The notes beneath the pieces are model-generated. The model made no database searches. It saw nothing but the letters and a program-made list of their open reading frames with translations, and was not told the DNA's origin. Positions 16,663 through 25,928 of a DNA stretch of 53,943 nucleotides are shown here, piece by piece. This DNA comes from Planctomycetota bacterium (lineage in GTDB: Bacteria; Planctomycetota; Phycisphaerae; WQYP01). The translations under genes and the position numbers were made by a program. The DNA lies in the NCBI GenBank assembly GCA_021810145.1, contig JAJZJL010000013.1:1-53943 (forward strand), given 5' to 3'. Within the stretch, counting starts at the first letter, position 1; every line of letters starts with the position of its first letter.

Positions 16663-17941
16663 AGCCGTCGTAAGCGGACGCGGATTATTTACCGGTGAAC
16701 CGGCCACACTGACATTCAAACCCGCACCGGCGGGCCATGGTGTGGTGTTCGTCCGCAGCGATCTGGATCGGCCGGTCCGGATTCCCGCCCTGGTGCAGCA
16801 GATTACCAAACGCACCCGCCGCAGCACCATCCGCAATGGTGCCGATTCCGTTGAAACCATTGAACATTGCATGTCCGCCATTCACGGCCTGGGCATTGAT
16901 AATATCGAAGTCAACATCGCCGGTGGAGAAGTTCCCGGCGTTGATGGCTCGTGCCTGCCGTTTGTGCAGGCGCTGCAGAATGCCGGCATCGTTGAGCAGT
17001 CCGCGGAAAAGCAGTTCCTCCGCATCAGCGAGCCGGTGGAAGTCTCCGATGGAACTTCCACCCTTATTGCCTCCCCGGCGGCGGGTGATGAATTTCAAAT
17101 GATTTTTGATCTGGACTATGGTGCCAATACGCCCATCGGTCATCAACTGTTTTCCTATACGCTGGGAGATGATTTCGCCAGCGTTATTGCGCCGGCCCGC
17201 ACGTTTGTGCTCCGGCATGAAGCTGACATGCTCCGCCAGCGCGGCCTGGGATTGCACCTGCAGCCCGGCGATGTGCTGGTGATTGATAACGACGGCCCCA
17301 TTGCCACAAAATACCGTTTTCCCGATGAATGCGTCCGGCACAAAATTCTGGATATGATCGGTGATTTGTACCTGCTGGGTTGTTCCATTCGCGGAAAAAT
17401 CATTGCCTACAAATCCGGTCATTCGCTTAATCATGCCCTGGTGCGGAAACTGGTTTCCATGCTTCAGGCACAACGCCATTCGGCCCTGAGCATTCGTGAT
17501 CCGGTGATGGACATCAAACAAATCACCCGTGTGCTGCCGCACCGGTTTCCCATGCTGCTGGTGGACCGCGTTATTGAAATGCATTCCAACAACCATGCGG
17601 TGGGAATTAAAAATGTCAGCATGAACGAGCCGTTTTTTCAGGGCCATTACCCCGGCGCTCCGGTAATGCCCGGCGTTTTGATTGTCGAGGCCATGGCCCA
17701 GCTTTCCGGATTGCTTCTGGCCCGGCAACTCGAACACAGCGGAAAATTGCCCATGCTGCTTTCCATGGATAAAGTTAAACTGCGCCGGCCCGTGGTTCCG
17801 GGCGATCAGTTGGTACTCGAATCCGAAACGATCCGGGTGAAGGCCCGCACCGGGCATGTGAAATGCCGGGCCATGGTTGGTGATCAGTTGGCGGCCGAAG
17901 CGGTGCTGAAATTTATGCTCGTTGATGAGTCGCAGACATGA
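16631..17941 (+). CDS. lpxC/fabZ: Bifunctional LpxC deacetylase / FabZ dehydratase
   Basis: A 436-residue fusion. The LpxC half (about 1-290) is the zinc-dependent UDP-3-O-acyl-GlcNAc deacetylase, the committed lipid A step. Visible residues are the metal ligands His79 (TIEHCM), His237 and Asp241 (RHKILDMIGDLYLLG), and the catalytic His264 (SGHSLNH). The FabZ half (about 293-436) is the 3-hydroxyacyl-ACP dehydratase, with DIKQITRVLPHRFPMLLVDR, catalytic His339 (FFQGHYPG) and Glu353 (IVEAMAQ). This fusion is known from Bacteroidota and Planctomycetota. The start is a TTG at 16631: no ATG lies near the N-terminal homology (KTIASEAVVSGRGLFTGEP), and the frame begins inside lpxD. It supplies both the hydroxyacyl pool and the deacetylated sugar. 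Confidence 0.95.
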   Translation: MNPPQKTIASEAVVSGRGLFTGEPATLTFKPAPAGHGVVFVRSDLDRPVRIPALVQQITKRTRRSTIRNGADSVETIEHCMSAIHGLGIDNIEVNIAGGEVPGVDGSCLPFVQALQNAGIVEQSAEKQFLRISEPVEVSDGTSTLIASPAAGDEFQMIFDLDYGANTPIGHQLFSYTLGDDFASVIAPARTFVLRHEADMLRQRGLGLHLQPGDVLVIDNDGPIATKYRFPDECVRHKILDMIGDLYLLGCSIRGKIIAYKSGHSLNHALVRKLVSMLQAQRHSALSIRDPVMDIKQITRVLPHRFPMLLVDRVIEMHSNNHAVGIKNVSMNEPFFQGHYPGAPVMPGVLIVEAMAQLSGLLLARQLEHSGKLPMLLSMDKVKLRRPVVPGDQLVLESETIRVKARTGHVKCRAMVGDQLAAEAVLKFMLVDESQT

Positions 17942-18155
17942 AATTCTGTCAGGAGTTAGAGCTAGAAATTAGAAATCGGGAGTTGGGAACGCGAATGCGA
18001 GCCGGTGGGTTTAACCCACCGGGCGTGAAATCTGGGGGTTTCACTGCCGGATTCGTCGGTGCCGAACCGTGCCGGATACACGATGTTGGGCACACATTCG
18101 GCGTCGTGTGGCGAAGAGCCGCGCGTTGAGTTAAGTTTATTTTGAGTTGGAATCT
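17942..18155. other. Gap with two hairpins between lpxC-fabZ and lpxA
   Basis: A perfect 21-base palindrome, CCGGTGGGTT-T-AACCCACCGG, lies at 18002-18022. It is followed at once by a second stem, GTGAAA (18025-18030) with TTTCAC (18039-18044). Neither has a T-run, so intrinsic termination is not supported; an RNA processing signal or REP-like element is possible. Two tandem TAGAAAT units occur at 17963-17976. Confidence 0.45.
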
Positions 18156-18977
18156 ATGCCGCAGATACATCCCATGGCCGTTGTGGAAACCGGAGCGCAG
18201 CTTGCACCTGACGTGGTTGTCGGGCCGTTTGCGTATGTTGGACCCAAAGTTGTTCTGGGTCCTGGCTGCGTGGTCCATCATCGGGCTTCCATTCATGGCA
18301 ACACGGTTGCCGGCAAAAACAATCATTTTTTTCCCGGCTGCGTAATAGGCGGTATTCCGCAGGATTTGAAATACCGCGGCGGTGATTGCCGCGTGATCAT
18401 CGGGGATGACAACCGTTTCCGCGAACTGGTTACCGTGAACATGGGCACGGAAGACGGCGGCGGGATAACGCAAATCGGCAGTGGCAATCTGCTGATGGCC
18501 AATGTGCATGTGGCCCATGATTGCTTCGTGCGTGACCGCTGCATTTTCGCCAACAACGTCATGCTGGCGGGACATATCGAAGTGGAAGACGGGGTCGTAC
18601 TTTCCGGAGCCGTGGCGGTAACGCACTTTGTCAGTATCGGGCAATATTCATTTGTCGGCGGCGTGGCGGTGGTGGTGCATGATGTGCCGCCATTTCTTAC
18701 CGTTGACGGCCGCCCCGCTTCCGTGCGCGGAATCAACCGTGTGGGGCTGAAGCGCCGCGGCTTTGATGAAAAACAGATCGAACCGATCAAAGAAGCCTAT
18801 CGCCTGCTGTACCGCAGGGAAAAGCCTTTGGCGGTCGGAGCGGCGGAGCTGGAAAAGCTCTACCCCGGCAACCCGGAAATCAACCGGCTGCTGACTTTTA
18901 TCCGCCGGGCGGCGGAAGGAAAGCATGGGCGCTACCGTGAATCGCTGCGCGGCAAAACGCCTTTTACCAGTACGTAA
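18156..18977 (+). CDS. lpxA: UDP-N-acetylglucosamine O-acyltransferase LpxA
   Basis: First step of lipid A synthesis: 3-O-acylation of UDP-GlcNAc from hydroxyacyl-ACP. The 273-residue product begins IHPMAVVETGAQ, typical of LpxA. It contains many hexapeptide turns for the left-handed beta-helix (residues about 3-190) and keeps the catalytic His at 121 (HVAHDCFV). The LVTVNMGTEDGGG segment matches the region before it in known LpxA proteins. The C-terminal helical domain (about 190-260) includes NRVGLKRRGF and IKEAYRLLYR. The ATG at 18156 fits the family start better than the in-frame TTG at 18147; the ribosome binding site is weak. A 214-base gap separates it from lpxC-fabZ, so it may have extra regulation or processing. 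Confidence 0.95.
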   Translation: MPQIHPMAVVETGAQLAPDVVVGPFAYVGPKVVLGPGCVVHHRASIHGNTVAGKNNHFFPGCVIGGIPQDLKYRGGDCRVIIGDDNRFRELVTVNMGTEDGGGITQIGSGNLLMANVHVAHDCFVRDRCIFANNVMLAGHIEVEDGVVLSGAVAVTHFVSIGQYSFVGGVAVVVHDVPPFLTVDGRPASVRGINRVGLKRRGFDEKQIEPIKEAYRLLYRREKPLAVGAAELEKLYPGNPEINRLLTFIRRAAEGKHGRYRESLRGKTPFTST

Positions 18978-19163
18978 ATACCCCGCAAATGGCCGCCGAA
19001 TGTTGCAATCACAGGCCAGGCGTGGCCGTACCTCCGACTTGGATCAACATCCCTTCAAGCGCACCATATGCGCCCTGGTTTTGTCTTCCCGGAAAACAAG
19101 TTGGTCCATTTGGTGTCCGCGGCAACCCGCAACGGCCGCACGCCGGACAAGATCGAATGTGCC

Positions 19164-20642
19164 TCAATGAGATATGCCGCGGCCGGCCGCAGCCGTAAAC
19201 ACGCGGCGCCATTGCCGATACCAGAATAAAAGCAGCAACGCGACAATGGCAAAATGAGCCAATACGGTTAAAAGTGCAAAGTTGGCCCAGCGCCCGGCCG
19301 GATCGGCAAGCACGGATATTCCCGGTGCCAGCAGCGACAATCGTGCAACGGTGGAGTTGTTGAGCACAATGCTGAGGATAAATGGAAACACGCATAAAAT
19401 AAACAGCCAGAGCATGAAAAACCCCAAGCCCTGCCGGCCAAAGCGCAATCGGCAATATTCCAGCAACAGCACGAACGCCAGAAAAAACGACATGACATTG
19501 CCGGTCGCCACGACATAGACTTTCCAGACGTGGGCCAATGAAAACATGCACTGCGACAGGATGGCTATTGCCGATGCAATCCCAAGAGCGAGCGCCGACG
19601 GCACTGCGCTGACGGAAAGGATGGATCGCAGCCGGGCTGACGGTGCGCATAGTGCCACGCGCCTGGGCCAGGCACCGTTAGCCTCAAGACCCGTGAGAAG
19701 AACAATTCCCAGCAGCATCATGTAGCCCTGAATCACGGCCAGCTCGCCACCGAACCCATGCGAAACCGCGCAACGGCCGAATTGGCCGTGCCAGCGCGTC
19801 CAGACCAGCACGCTCTGCAAAAACAGCGTTGTGCAATACAGCGCCAGCGCCTCCCACCGCCCCAGCACCGGAAGAAAGGGGTCGGCAATTCTTCGGATTG
19901 CCGCGCGCCAGAGAAAAATACCAAGGACCAATTGCACACCAAGCGTTACGATCACCGGGTTGATTGTAAAAAATGGCAAACTTGGCTCGCCGTGCCAGCC
20001 ACGGAAGCTCCAGGCTAATGGATAAACGGGGAAAATGTAATTGGTTATCATGCGCCGCGCGGCGTACTGGAGAAATATCTGTGACAGAAGCAGCACCAAT
20101 ACCAGCCAAATAACCATTCCGCCGCGTCGCGGATTACCGGATATGGCCACCAAAACCGCCAGGAGGCCGAAGAACAGCGATGTGCTGACTATAAGTAACT
20201 GCGTGAGCAGCCAGACCCGGAAGGGCATTCCCGCCACCAGAATAATTCCAAGCCCCCATATCGCCAGTATCACGGCCATGTACACTTCGCGAAGCGGTGC
20301 TCCCAGCCAGTACCCCCAGACCATATCCCGCGGTCGCCGGGGCGCAAGGCAGTTGCTGTCCCACAATCCGGACTTGCGCTCGGTACAGATTCTTTCTGAG
20401 ATCCGTCCGAATCCACCGATAACCAATATAAGCAGCTCTAGGGCAACAACACATCCGTACAGCGTGTCACCGGGTCTGCTGATCGTGTGGGCGGAAGTCT
20501 CCCTCGGATTCCAGCGATAAACCAGAAGCCCCGAAAAGAAGCTCAAGCCCAATATCCCGGCCAAAATGACCGCGGCAAGCACACCCTCGCGGTGAACGAG
20601 CTTTCGTTGTGTCACGAAAAAAGGATTCTCTCCGTGCTTCAC
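19164..20642 (-). CDS. ABC transporter permease, multi-span
   Basis: A 492-residue, very hydrophobic membrane protein with about 10-12 predicted spans, including VLAAVILAGILGLSFFSGLL near the start and FALLTVLAHFAIVALLLLFW near the end. It starts with GTG and overlaps the stop of the ATPase gene by four bases (GTGA, 20642-20639), so the two are one operon and presumably one ABC-2 type transporter. The segment GFGRISERICTERKSGLWDSNCLAPRRPRDMVWG resembles the cytoplasmic helix after the first spans of ABC-2 exporters, where 'E+..G....L..P' is common. The substrate cannot be told. Confidence 0.75.
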   Translation of the reverse strand: MKHGENPFFVTQRKLVHREGVLAAVILAGILGLSFFSGLLVYRWNPRETSAHTISRPGDTLYGCVVALELLILVIGGFGRISERICTERKSGLWDSNCLAPRRPRDMVWGYWLGAPLREVYMAVILAIWGLGIILVAGMPFRVWLLTQLLIVSTSLFFGLLAVLVAISGNPRRGGMVIWLVLVLLLSQIFLQYAARRMITNYIFPVYPLAWSFRGWHGEPSLPFFTINPVIVTLGVQLVLGIFLWRAAIRRIADPFLPVLGRWEALALYCTTLFLQSVLVWTRWHGQFGRCAVSHGFGGELAVIQGYMMLLGIVLLTGLEANGAWPRRVALCAPSARLRSILSVSAVPSALALGIASAIAILSQCMFSLAHVWKVYVVATGNVMSFFLAFVLLLEYCRLRFGRQGLGFFMLWLFILCVFPFILSIVLNNSTVARLSLLAPGISVLADPAGRWANFALLTVLAHFAIVALLLLFWYRQWRRVFTAAAGRGISH

Positions 20643-21568
20643 ATCACTTCCTTTGCGCCGGATTGAAAAAAGATGTATTCCAGATCATCACCCAGGCTGC
20701 GCCACTGCGTTACCCGGACACCCTGCTGAATCAGCTCTTTGAGCAACGTTTCATTGGCATCGGCATTGCCCTCAAGATCGAAGGTCGCACCATCCGGAGC
20801 CGCTGTTATATTTTTAACACATGAGAACCCGCGCAATACCTCCAATGCGCCGGTTTGCTCCTGCCGCCACTTGACCAGCATCCGCTGTTTCCCGACGTGC
20901 CGGGATAGTTCGGCAATGGTGCCGGAGGAGACCAGTTTCCCGCGCTCCATAATTGCAACTTTATTACAAAAGCCTGCGAGTTCACCGAGGATATGCGAGG
21001 AAATAAGCACCGCCTTATCAAGTGACCGCAATTTCTGCAGGAGATTTCGCAGTTCAACCCGCGCCAGCGGGTCCAATCCGCTGGCAGGCTCATCAAGCAG
21101 CAATACGCTCGGATCCGGCAGCAGTGTCTTAGCCAATACCAACCGCTGCTTGATTCCCCGAGACAACGTGCCGCAGGGTGCATCACGTTTTTCTGTCAGG
21201 GACGTAAATGCAAGACATTCCGCCACCCGCGCCGCACGATCCGCAACGCGGTAAGCCCGGGCAAAATGGTCAAGAAATTCCACCACGGTAAGCTGATCGT
21301 ACACCGGGCAAGTATCAGACATCAGCCCCACGAGCCGCTTGAATTCCGTCGGATTTCGCCGCAGGTCATATCCGGCAATACGAACCTCTCCGTGCGTGGT
21401 CAACTCAAGGCCGACCACGGCGCGCAGGGTTGTTGTCTTTCCGGCACCGTTGGGACCGATCAAACCACAAACATCGCCGGGATCTAATGCCAGCGACACA
21501 TCCCGCACCGCCACAACGTCGGCGAAATCAACGCGCAGAGAATCGATTGTTAAAATCGAACTGGGCAT
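20639..21568 (-). CDS. ABC transporter ATP-binding protein
   Basis: A 309-residue ATPase of an ABC-2 type exporter. Visible motifs are Walker A GPNGAGKT (38-45), the signature LSRGIKQR, Walker B VLLLDEPASGLDP and the switch His in ISSH. A C-terminal extension of about 80 residues (AELSRHVGKQ...EYIFFQSG) resembles the regulatory tails of CcmA/NatA-like ATPases. The ATG at 21568 (MPSSILTIDSL) fits the domain start; an in-frame ATG at 21613 would only add a non-conserved leader. It powers the membrane protein encoded by the overlapping downstream gene. Substrate unknown. Confidence 0.9.
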   Translation of the reverse strand: MPSSILTIDSLRVDFADVVAVRDVSLALDPGDVCGLIGPNGAGKTTTLRAVVGLELTTHGEVRIAGYDLRRNPTEFKRLVGLMSDTCPVYDQLTVVEFLDHFARAYRVADRAARVAECLAFTSLTEKRDAPCGTLSRGIKQRLVLAKTLLPDPSVLLLDEPASGLDPLARVELRNLLQKLRSLDKAVLISSHILGELAGFCNKVAIMERGKLVSSGTIAELSRHVGKQRMLVKWRQEQTGALEVLRGFSCVKNITAAPDGATFDLEGNADANETLLKELIQQGVRVTQWRSLGDDLEYIFFQSGAKEVM

Positions 21569-21767
21569 GACATAAAGTATCCGCCTGCAAAACCCAAAAC
21601 GCAAGCCAGGCATGTTTTTTCAACTGCGGCAATGTTGGGCGGTGGACTTGTCCGCCCGTGGCCGCGGACCGCACCGCGCGCGGTTCATGTTGTTGCCTCA
21701 GACGCCATGAGCAGGCCGCACAATTCTGACGTCATGGATTTCCAATCGCGGCACTACGCCGCAGAAC

Positions 21768-23912
21768 TTACCGTTCCAGAATAACCGCCGCGGAATTGGG
21801 GGGTATTTTTACCGTTCCGTCGGTGGCTTCGGGATTCGGGTTTTCCGGTGTTACGACCAGCAGGTGGCCGGAGTGCGGTAATTTCACATGCGCTACGATG
21901 GCCCGATGATATTCCCGATTCATCACCACCACAGCGCGCTTACCATCCCGGCGTTGAAAAACGCTGTACGACTGCCATCCGTTGGCTTTCACACTGGCAC
22001 CGAGGTTGTCGCGGAATGTGGCATTCCACAGATAGGCTTTGTATTTCCGCCGCAGGGCATCGACCTTTTCACCATAGGCCATGGTCAGAGGGAAATCTTC
22101 CAGCCGACCCTTAAAATAATTCGGTTCATAGCTGATAATGTAACGGTCAAGCAGCGCCTGGTTGATGGTTTCCCGGTCATTGAGTCCGGTTACCGCAATC
22201 ATGATCGGTTCATGTGGAAATACGTACCGCGTGACTGGAACACTGCCGGGTCCGACACGGATGTACATCAGCGGATAATATTGCAGCAGCCAGTCTTCCG
22301 GCCCCTCGCCCGCGAACAGAAAATCCGGGTTTTTCTTGAACGCCGCCCGATTAAACGCCTGGCCCAGAAGCATTTGTCCGTGCGGCAGATAGCCCGGCAC
22401 GGCATGACCGTGATGGGGCGCGAAGCTGTACATTGCCCCCGGGTCGCAGACCTGATCCTGCAATATTCCCGCGGCACCCAGCGCCAGCACATTGTTAAAC
22501 TGCTTTTCCACAATTGCCCGATAGGCGGGATCGCATGTATCCATCACCGCCCAGGGCCGGTGGCTGATGTTGGCCAGTTCCGGCGGCGTGAAATAACCGA
22601 AGCCACCGGTGGTGTACGGCACACCAAAGGGATCTTCCGCACAATAGCGATACAATTGCCGCTTGTACCAGGCTGTGCTCATATCCGCGAATTGCGGCTT
22701 GATGAACATCACACATTTCACGCCCATGGCCTGAATTCGGGCGATTGCATGATGCAGATCCTGCCAGGTTCCCAGTTCCGGATCGATCGCCATGGACGGA
22801 TTACCTCCATCCTGCCCGCCCTTCTGCCAGCCGGTTAACTGAATTGCTCCCACGCCGTACCGGGCGCAATCTTGTCCGATTTTCACCAGGTTTTTATACG
22901 ACATGTTCAATGATTCCACCGGTGAATTCACCTGAAACTGCTGCCAGGAATTCACCTGTTTCATCCATGGCGGCAGATGAGGCGGAACAAACCATGTTTT
23001 CATCCATTTTTTATATATGTTCGCGCCGGCATGCCAGTCTCCCTGATACCCTTGAATCACCAGTGGGGCAAGCTTTACCGTGCTTTGCGGCGCGGCATAA
23101 ATGAAATGCGTGGCCCGCATTTCCAGGTGCATCGGTTTGCCGGCCACTTTCCAGTTCCGCGGAATCATGCCGGATTCCCAAGCCCGTTCGCCGGGCTTGA
23201 GCACAAAGGTGTATTGCATCAGATAAGTCACCCGCGGATCATCCATCTGCAGGTACAAGCCCTGCCGATTTGAGCACCGCAGCAGGGCCCAGAGTGAGCT
23301 TGAAGATGGGGCCAGCATCTTAGTGGGGTAGCTGACGCCCCAATACCCCTCGCCATTGCCGAAGTTGGGATAAATTTCATTGTAGCCCAGATTACCATAC
23401 CATGCCGAACGCATCGCCATGCTGATTCCCGGTGCCGGCGGACGGAGATTCCCCAGGCAAGGATAACCAACTGTTTCCACCGTTAACTTCGAATCATTTT
23501 TAACCGTCGCGGCAAACGTCAGTGCGCCATTTTTCAGCGTAACCACAGCGGTAAAGGTGATAGGCAATGTGCCGGCATGCTGGCTGATCAGATTATTCCA
23601 TTGAAACGCAACACTGTCGGCACCGATTTTCCGCACCCGGGGTGCATGCTGCATCGAACCCAGAATCCGGTTGTCCCGCCGCCCTTTGACGGGAACCAGC
23701 ATGCGAAAGGATTCGGCATATTTTGATTGCGGTTCAACGCGCCAGTGCGTGGTTTTGTATTCCAATTCTGTCAATGCGCCGGAATGACTGTCAAAGGCAA
23801 CCCGCATGCTGCTGTCCTGCAATACAATATCAGCGGCGGAGGCATGTGCTGAGAAGAGCATCATGGCACCTGCCACGGCAAGCATACCAGACCGGAAACG
23901 TCCAAAGACCAT
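21768..23912 (-). CDS. Secreted TIM-barrel glycosidase-like protein (DUF6259-like)
   Basis: A 714-residue exported protein. Residues 1-27 are a signal peptide (MVFGRFRSG, hydrophobic core, AHASAA). About 28-270 form an N-terminal beta-sandwich like those before glycosidase barrels (DSHSGALTELEY). About 280-610 look like a (beta/alpha)8 barrel: NIYKKWMKTWF, NSWQQFQV, IQLTGWQKGGQDGGNPSMAID, VKCVMFIKPQFAD, AAGILQDQVCD, FLFAGEGPEDW. The acidic residues at strand ends (D in ILQDQ, E in AGEGPE) are candidate catalytic groups. The C-terminus is a small beta domain. The layout resembles DUF6259 and GH36/GH31-clan proteins; substrate unknown. AAGGAG sits 6-7 bases before the ATG at 23912, so a longer in-frame start at 24065 is rejected. 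Confidence 0.7.
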   Translation of the reverse strand: MVFGRFRSGMLAVAGAMMLFSAHASAADIVLQDSSMRVAFDSHSGALTELEYKTTHWRVEPQSKYAESFRMLVPVKGRRDNRILGSMQHAPRVRKIGADSVAFQWNNLISQHAGTLPITFTAVVTLKNGALTFAATVKNDSKLTVETVGYPCLGNLRPPAPGISMAMRSAWYGNLGYNEIYPNFGNGEGYWGVSYPTKMLAPSSSSLWALLRCSNRQGLYLQMDDPRVTYLMQYTFVLKPGERAWESGMIPRNWKVAGKPMHLEMRATHFIYAAPQSTVKLAPLVIQGYQGDWHAGANIYKKWMKTWFVPPHLPPWMKQVNSWQQFQVNSPVESLNMSYKNLVKIGQDCARYGVGAIQLTGWQKGGQDGGNPSMAIDPELGTWQDLHHAIARIQAMGVKCVMFIKPQFADMSTAWYKRQLYRYCAEDPFGVPYTTGGFGYFTPPELANISHRPWAVMDTCDPAYRAIVEKQFNNVLALGAAGILQDQVCDPGAMYSFAPHHGHAVPGYLPHGQMLLGQAFNRAAFKKNPDFLFAGEGPEDWLLQYYPLMYIRVGPGSVPVTRYVFPHEPIMIAVTGLNDRETINQALLDRYIISYEPNYFKGRLEDFPLTMAYGEKVDALRRKYKAYLWNATFRDNLGASVKANGWQSYSVFQRRDGKRAVVVMNREYHRAIVAHVKLPHSGHLLVVTPENPNPEATDGTVKIPPNSAAVILER

Positions 23913-24167
23913 ACATTCTCCTTGAACATAAGAATTCAGAATAGGTATGTCACGTGTTGACAGTTCAGAAAGCCTCAGGAACAAATGGGCTGTTCCCGCG
24001 GTGGTCCAGCTCTGCCGCCCGGACATGTCAACCAGCATACCCATCCGGCATCGTCCCGACAACATTATTTTTAACCGGCACCGCGAGATAACCCAACTTT
24101 TGCCTTGCGGCCGTTGGTGCGGGCAGGATGGAAAAAATAGGCTCGGGTGGGAATTGGGGGTGAGAAA

Positions 24168-24287
24168 CTGGAACCTGTCCCGGTGCGCCGGGATGGAATC
24201 TGGAATTTGAGATTTGAGATTTGAAATGTGTTGCTGGCGTGGCGGAACGAACTGCCAGGCTCTCGATGCTCAATGCTAAATGCGCAC
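24168..24287. repeat. Short copy of the heptamer-repeat family
   Basis: Five in-phase 7-base units (TGGAATC, TGGAATT, TGAGATT, TGAGATT, TGAAATG) run from 24194 to 24228. The left flank, CTGGAACCTGTCC then CGGTGCGCCGGGATG (24168-24195), and the right flank, GTGGCGGAACGAACTGCCA...TCTCGATGCTCAATGC, both match the flanks of the long repeat near 42.9-43.1 kb. The remaining DNA between 23913 and 24500 shows nothing else I can support. Confidence 0.75.
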
Positions 24288-24499
24288 TTCTTCAGGCTCC
24301 ACACTATTGGTCTGTGTTTCCGTTGCCTGGTGCCGCAGCCGCAGGTCCGGCGAGGCACGCTGCGTAGTACGTCTTGGCACCCACTATCCTGCTTGAGTTG
24401 CGATGAAGCATTGAAAATAGAGTGTTTCATGCACTTTTCCGCGATGTTCCGCACGAAAAAGGATGTCGCTAAATGATAAAATTTAGACGCATTTTGATA

Positions 24500-24528
24500 T
24501 TGACTTTGGCGTTTTCGTGTTCCATAAT
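24500..24528 (+). promoter_or_regulatory. Promoter of the pseudopilin gene
   Basis: TTGACT (24500-24505) and CATAAT (24523-24528) are 17 bases apart, a good sigma70-type match. Transcription would start near 24535, leaving a leader of about 170 bases that ends in the CATTATTTTTCGGAGGT element. Confidence 0.5.
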
Positions 24529-24682
24529 CTCCAGTGGCAAATGTGCAGCGGTCTCCGCCCGGCGCAGGTAAGGAATTCTTTGTTGCGTCCCAAAATCGCA
24601 CTGGATGGGCGGTGGCTGTGAAGGAAAACTAAACCGGTCGTGCGCTGAAGCGGACGGCACAACTTATCGGCACGGTGTGCAA

Positions 24683-24699
24683 CATTATTTTTCGGAGGT
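24683..24699 (+). promoter_or_regulatory. Leader/RBS element shared with the first PEP-CTERM gene
   Basis: CATTATTTTTCGGAGGT differs by a one-base deletion from the element at 492-509. It places GGAGG 9 bases before the ATG at 24707. The two downstream genes are unrelated in sequence but both encode surface or exported proteins. Confidence 0.45.
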
Positions 24700-24706
24700 A
24701 CCAAAC

Positions 24707-25663
24707 ATGGAGATGCGTTCCCGAGGTACGAGTTCGGTCAGCGGGGACCAAAGGCAATCCACGGATCGCTACCCGTCGGCTGCCCGGCTTCGGGGCTTCA
24801 CGCTCGTTGAGTTATTGGTCGTCATATCGATTATCGCCATCCTCATCGCCCTTCTCCTACCGGCCCTTGCGAAGGCGAAGGCGCTCAGCCAAGAGGTCGT
24901 ATGTGCATCGAATATGCGGCAAGTCGATTTGGCTGCCTATGAGTACTCGCAAAACAATGATGGGCGCGGGCCGAGCTTTATGGACGGAAGCACGGCCGCA
25001 CTGGGATCGAACTGCTACACCAGGTGGGACCAGTTGCTCCTACCATACGTGGCCGGTGGCACTGTTGGCCCCAAACCCGTTTGGAACTTCGACGAGTGGA
25101 CGAGCCAGACCATTGAGACCGTCTACCTGTGCCCCACGGTCGCCTCAAATCCGGCTGACCTTTCCTGGTGGCACAGTGTTCACAATTGGACGTCCTACCG
25201 CATCAACGCCCTGATGGCCGGCCAGAATGAGGCGGGCGATACAGGCGTCTACACCACCTCGACGGGGCCGGCAAATCCGGGCGAGTCACCGGTGCCATTG
25301 GCGGATGTTGTGGATCCCTCATCAACGGTTTGGTTTATGGAAGGCACCACCGCCCTTCCGATGGGAACGTCCGGGCTTGAATACATGAACAACTTTTGCC
25401 CTTATCCATGGGCATTTCTACTCCCTGTTCACAATGTGCGATATTGGACGCCCGATTTCTGGTGGCAGTGGTTCCCCGGCTCAATGGGCCCGCAGCAAGC
25501 TGGGGGCTCCAACATAGCTTTTGTCGACGGCCATGTAGCCTCCGAGCTGATCACCGTCACATCGGCGGCTCCAATTGAGCACGGAGTCTCTGCGGCCCTC
25601 GGCGGCTCAACGCCCTACACGCCGACGATGTACGGCTTGAAAATCGTACCGGGACAACCGTAA
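24707..25663 (+). CDS. Type II pseudopilin-like protein with H-X9-DG C-terminus
   Basis: A 318-residue protein with a type IV prepilin-like leader. Gly30/Phe31 is the prepilin peptidase cut site and Glu35 the conserved fifth residue (GFTLVELLVVISIIAILIALLLPAL), followed by the family's KAKALSQEVVCASNMRQ. The rest is a globular domain ending in SNIAFVDGHVAS, the H-X9-DG type motif. This class is expanded in Planctomycetota and Lentisphaerota; individual functions are unknown, but export by a type II secretion-like machine and display at the cell surface are expected. The start ATG at 24707 has GGAGG upstream. Cys residues in CASN, NCYTRW and YLCPT may form disulfides. No secretion machinery is nearby. 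Confidence 0.85.
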   Translation: MEMRSRGTSSVSGDQRQSTDRYPSAARLRGFTLVELLVVISIIAILIALLLPALAKAKALSQEVVCASNMRQVDLAAYEYSQNNDGRGPSFMDGSTAALGSNCYTRWDQLLLPYVAGGTVGPKPVWNFDEWTSQTIETVYLCPTVASNPADLSWWHSVHNWTSYRINALMAGQNEAGDTGVYTTSTGPANPGESPVPLADVVDPSSTVWFMEGTTALPMGTSGLEYMNNFCPYPWAFLLPVHNVRYWTPDFWWQWFPGSMGPQQAGGSNIAFVDGHVASELITVTSAAPIEHGVSAALGGSTPYTPTMYGLKIVPGQP

Positions 25664-25928
25664 TTGCTTAATCCGCCAATTACTGTGTTCCGAGTGCAAA
25701 ACGGTGGAATCCGACGTTGTTCGAAAAGGAAAGGAGGTGGGAACAGAGAGTCACTCAATGACGGCATTCCTGATGGGATTGCTGTAAATGTGGTGCCAGA
25801 AAAAGGGCAGTGCCGTTTTCCGGCGAGGCAGTCCGCCCGGGCGCCCCATTTCGATTTGGCAAATTCGCTGGTGTGTATTGCCGGGGAAGTTATGTTCTTC
25901 AGCGGCAGATTCTCGAAAGGCTTTTATC

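Noticed and set aside
18989..19198. 70-residue frame after lpxA
   Set aside because: No ribosome binding site, and it runs into the convergent permease gene; no recognisable product.
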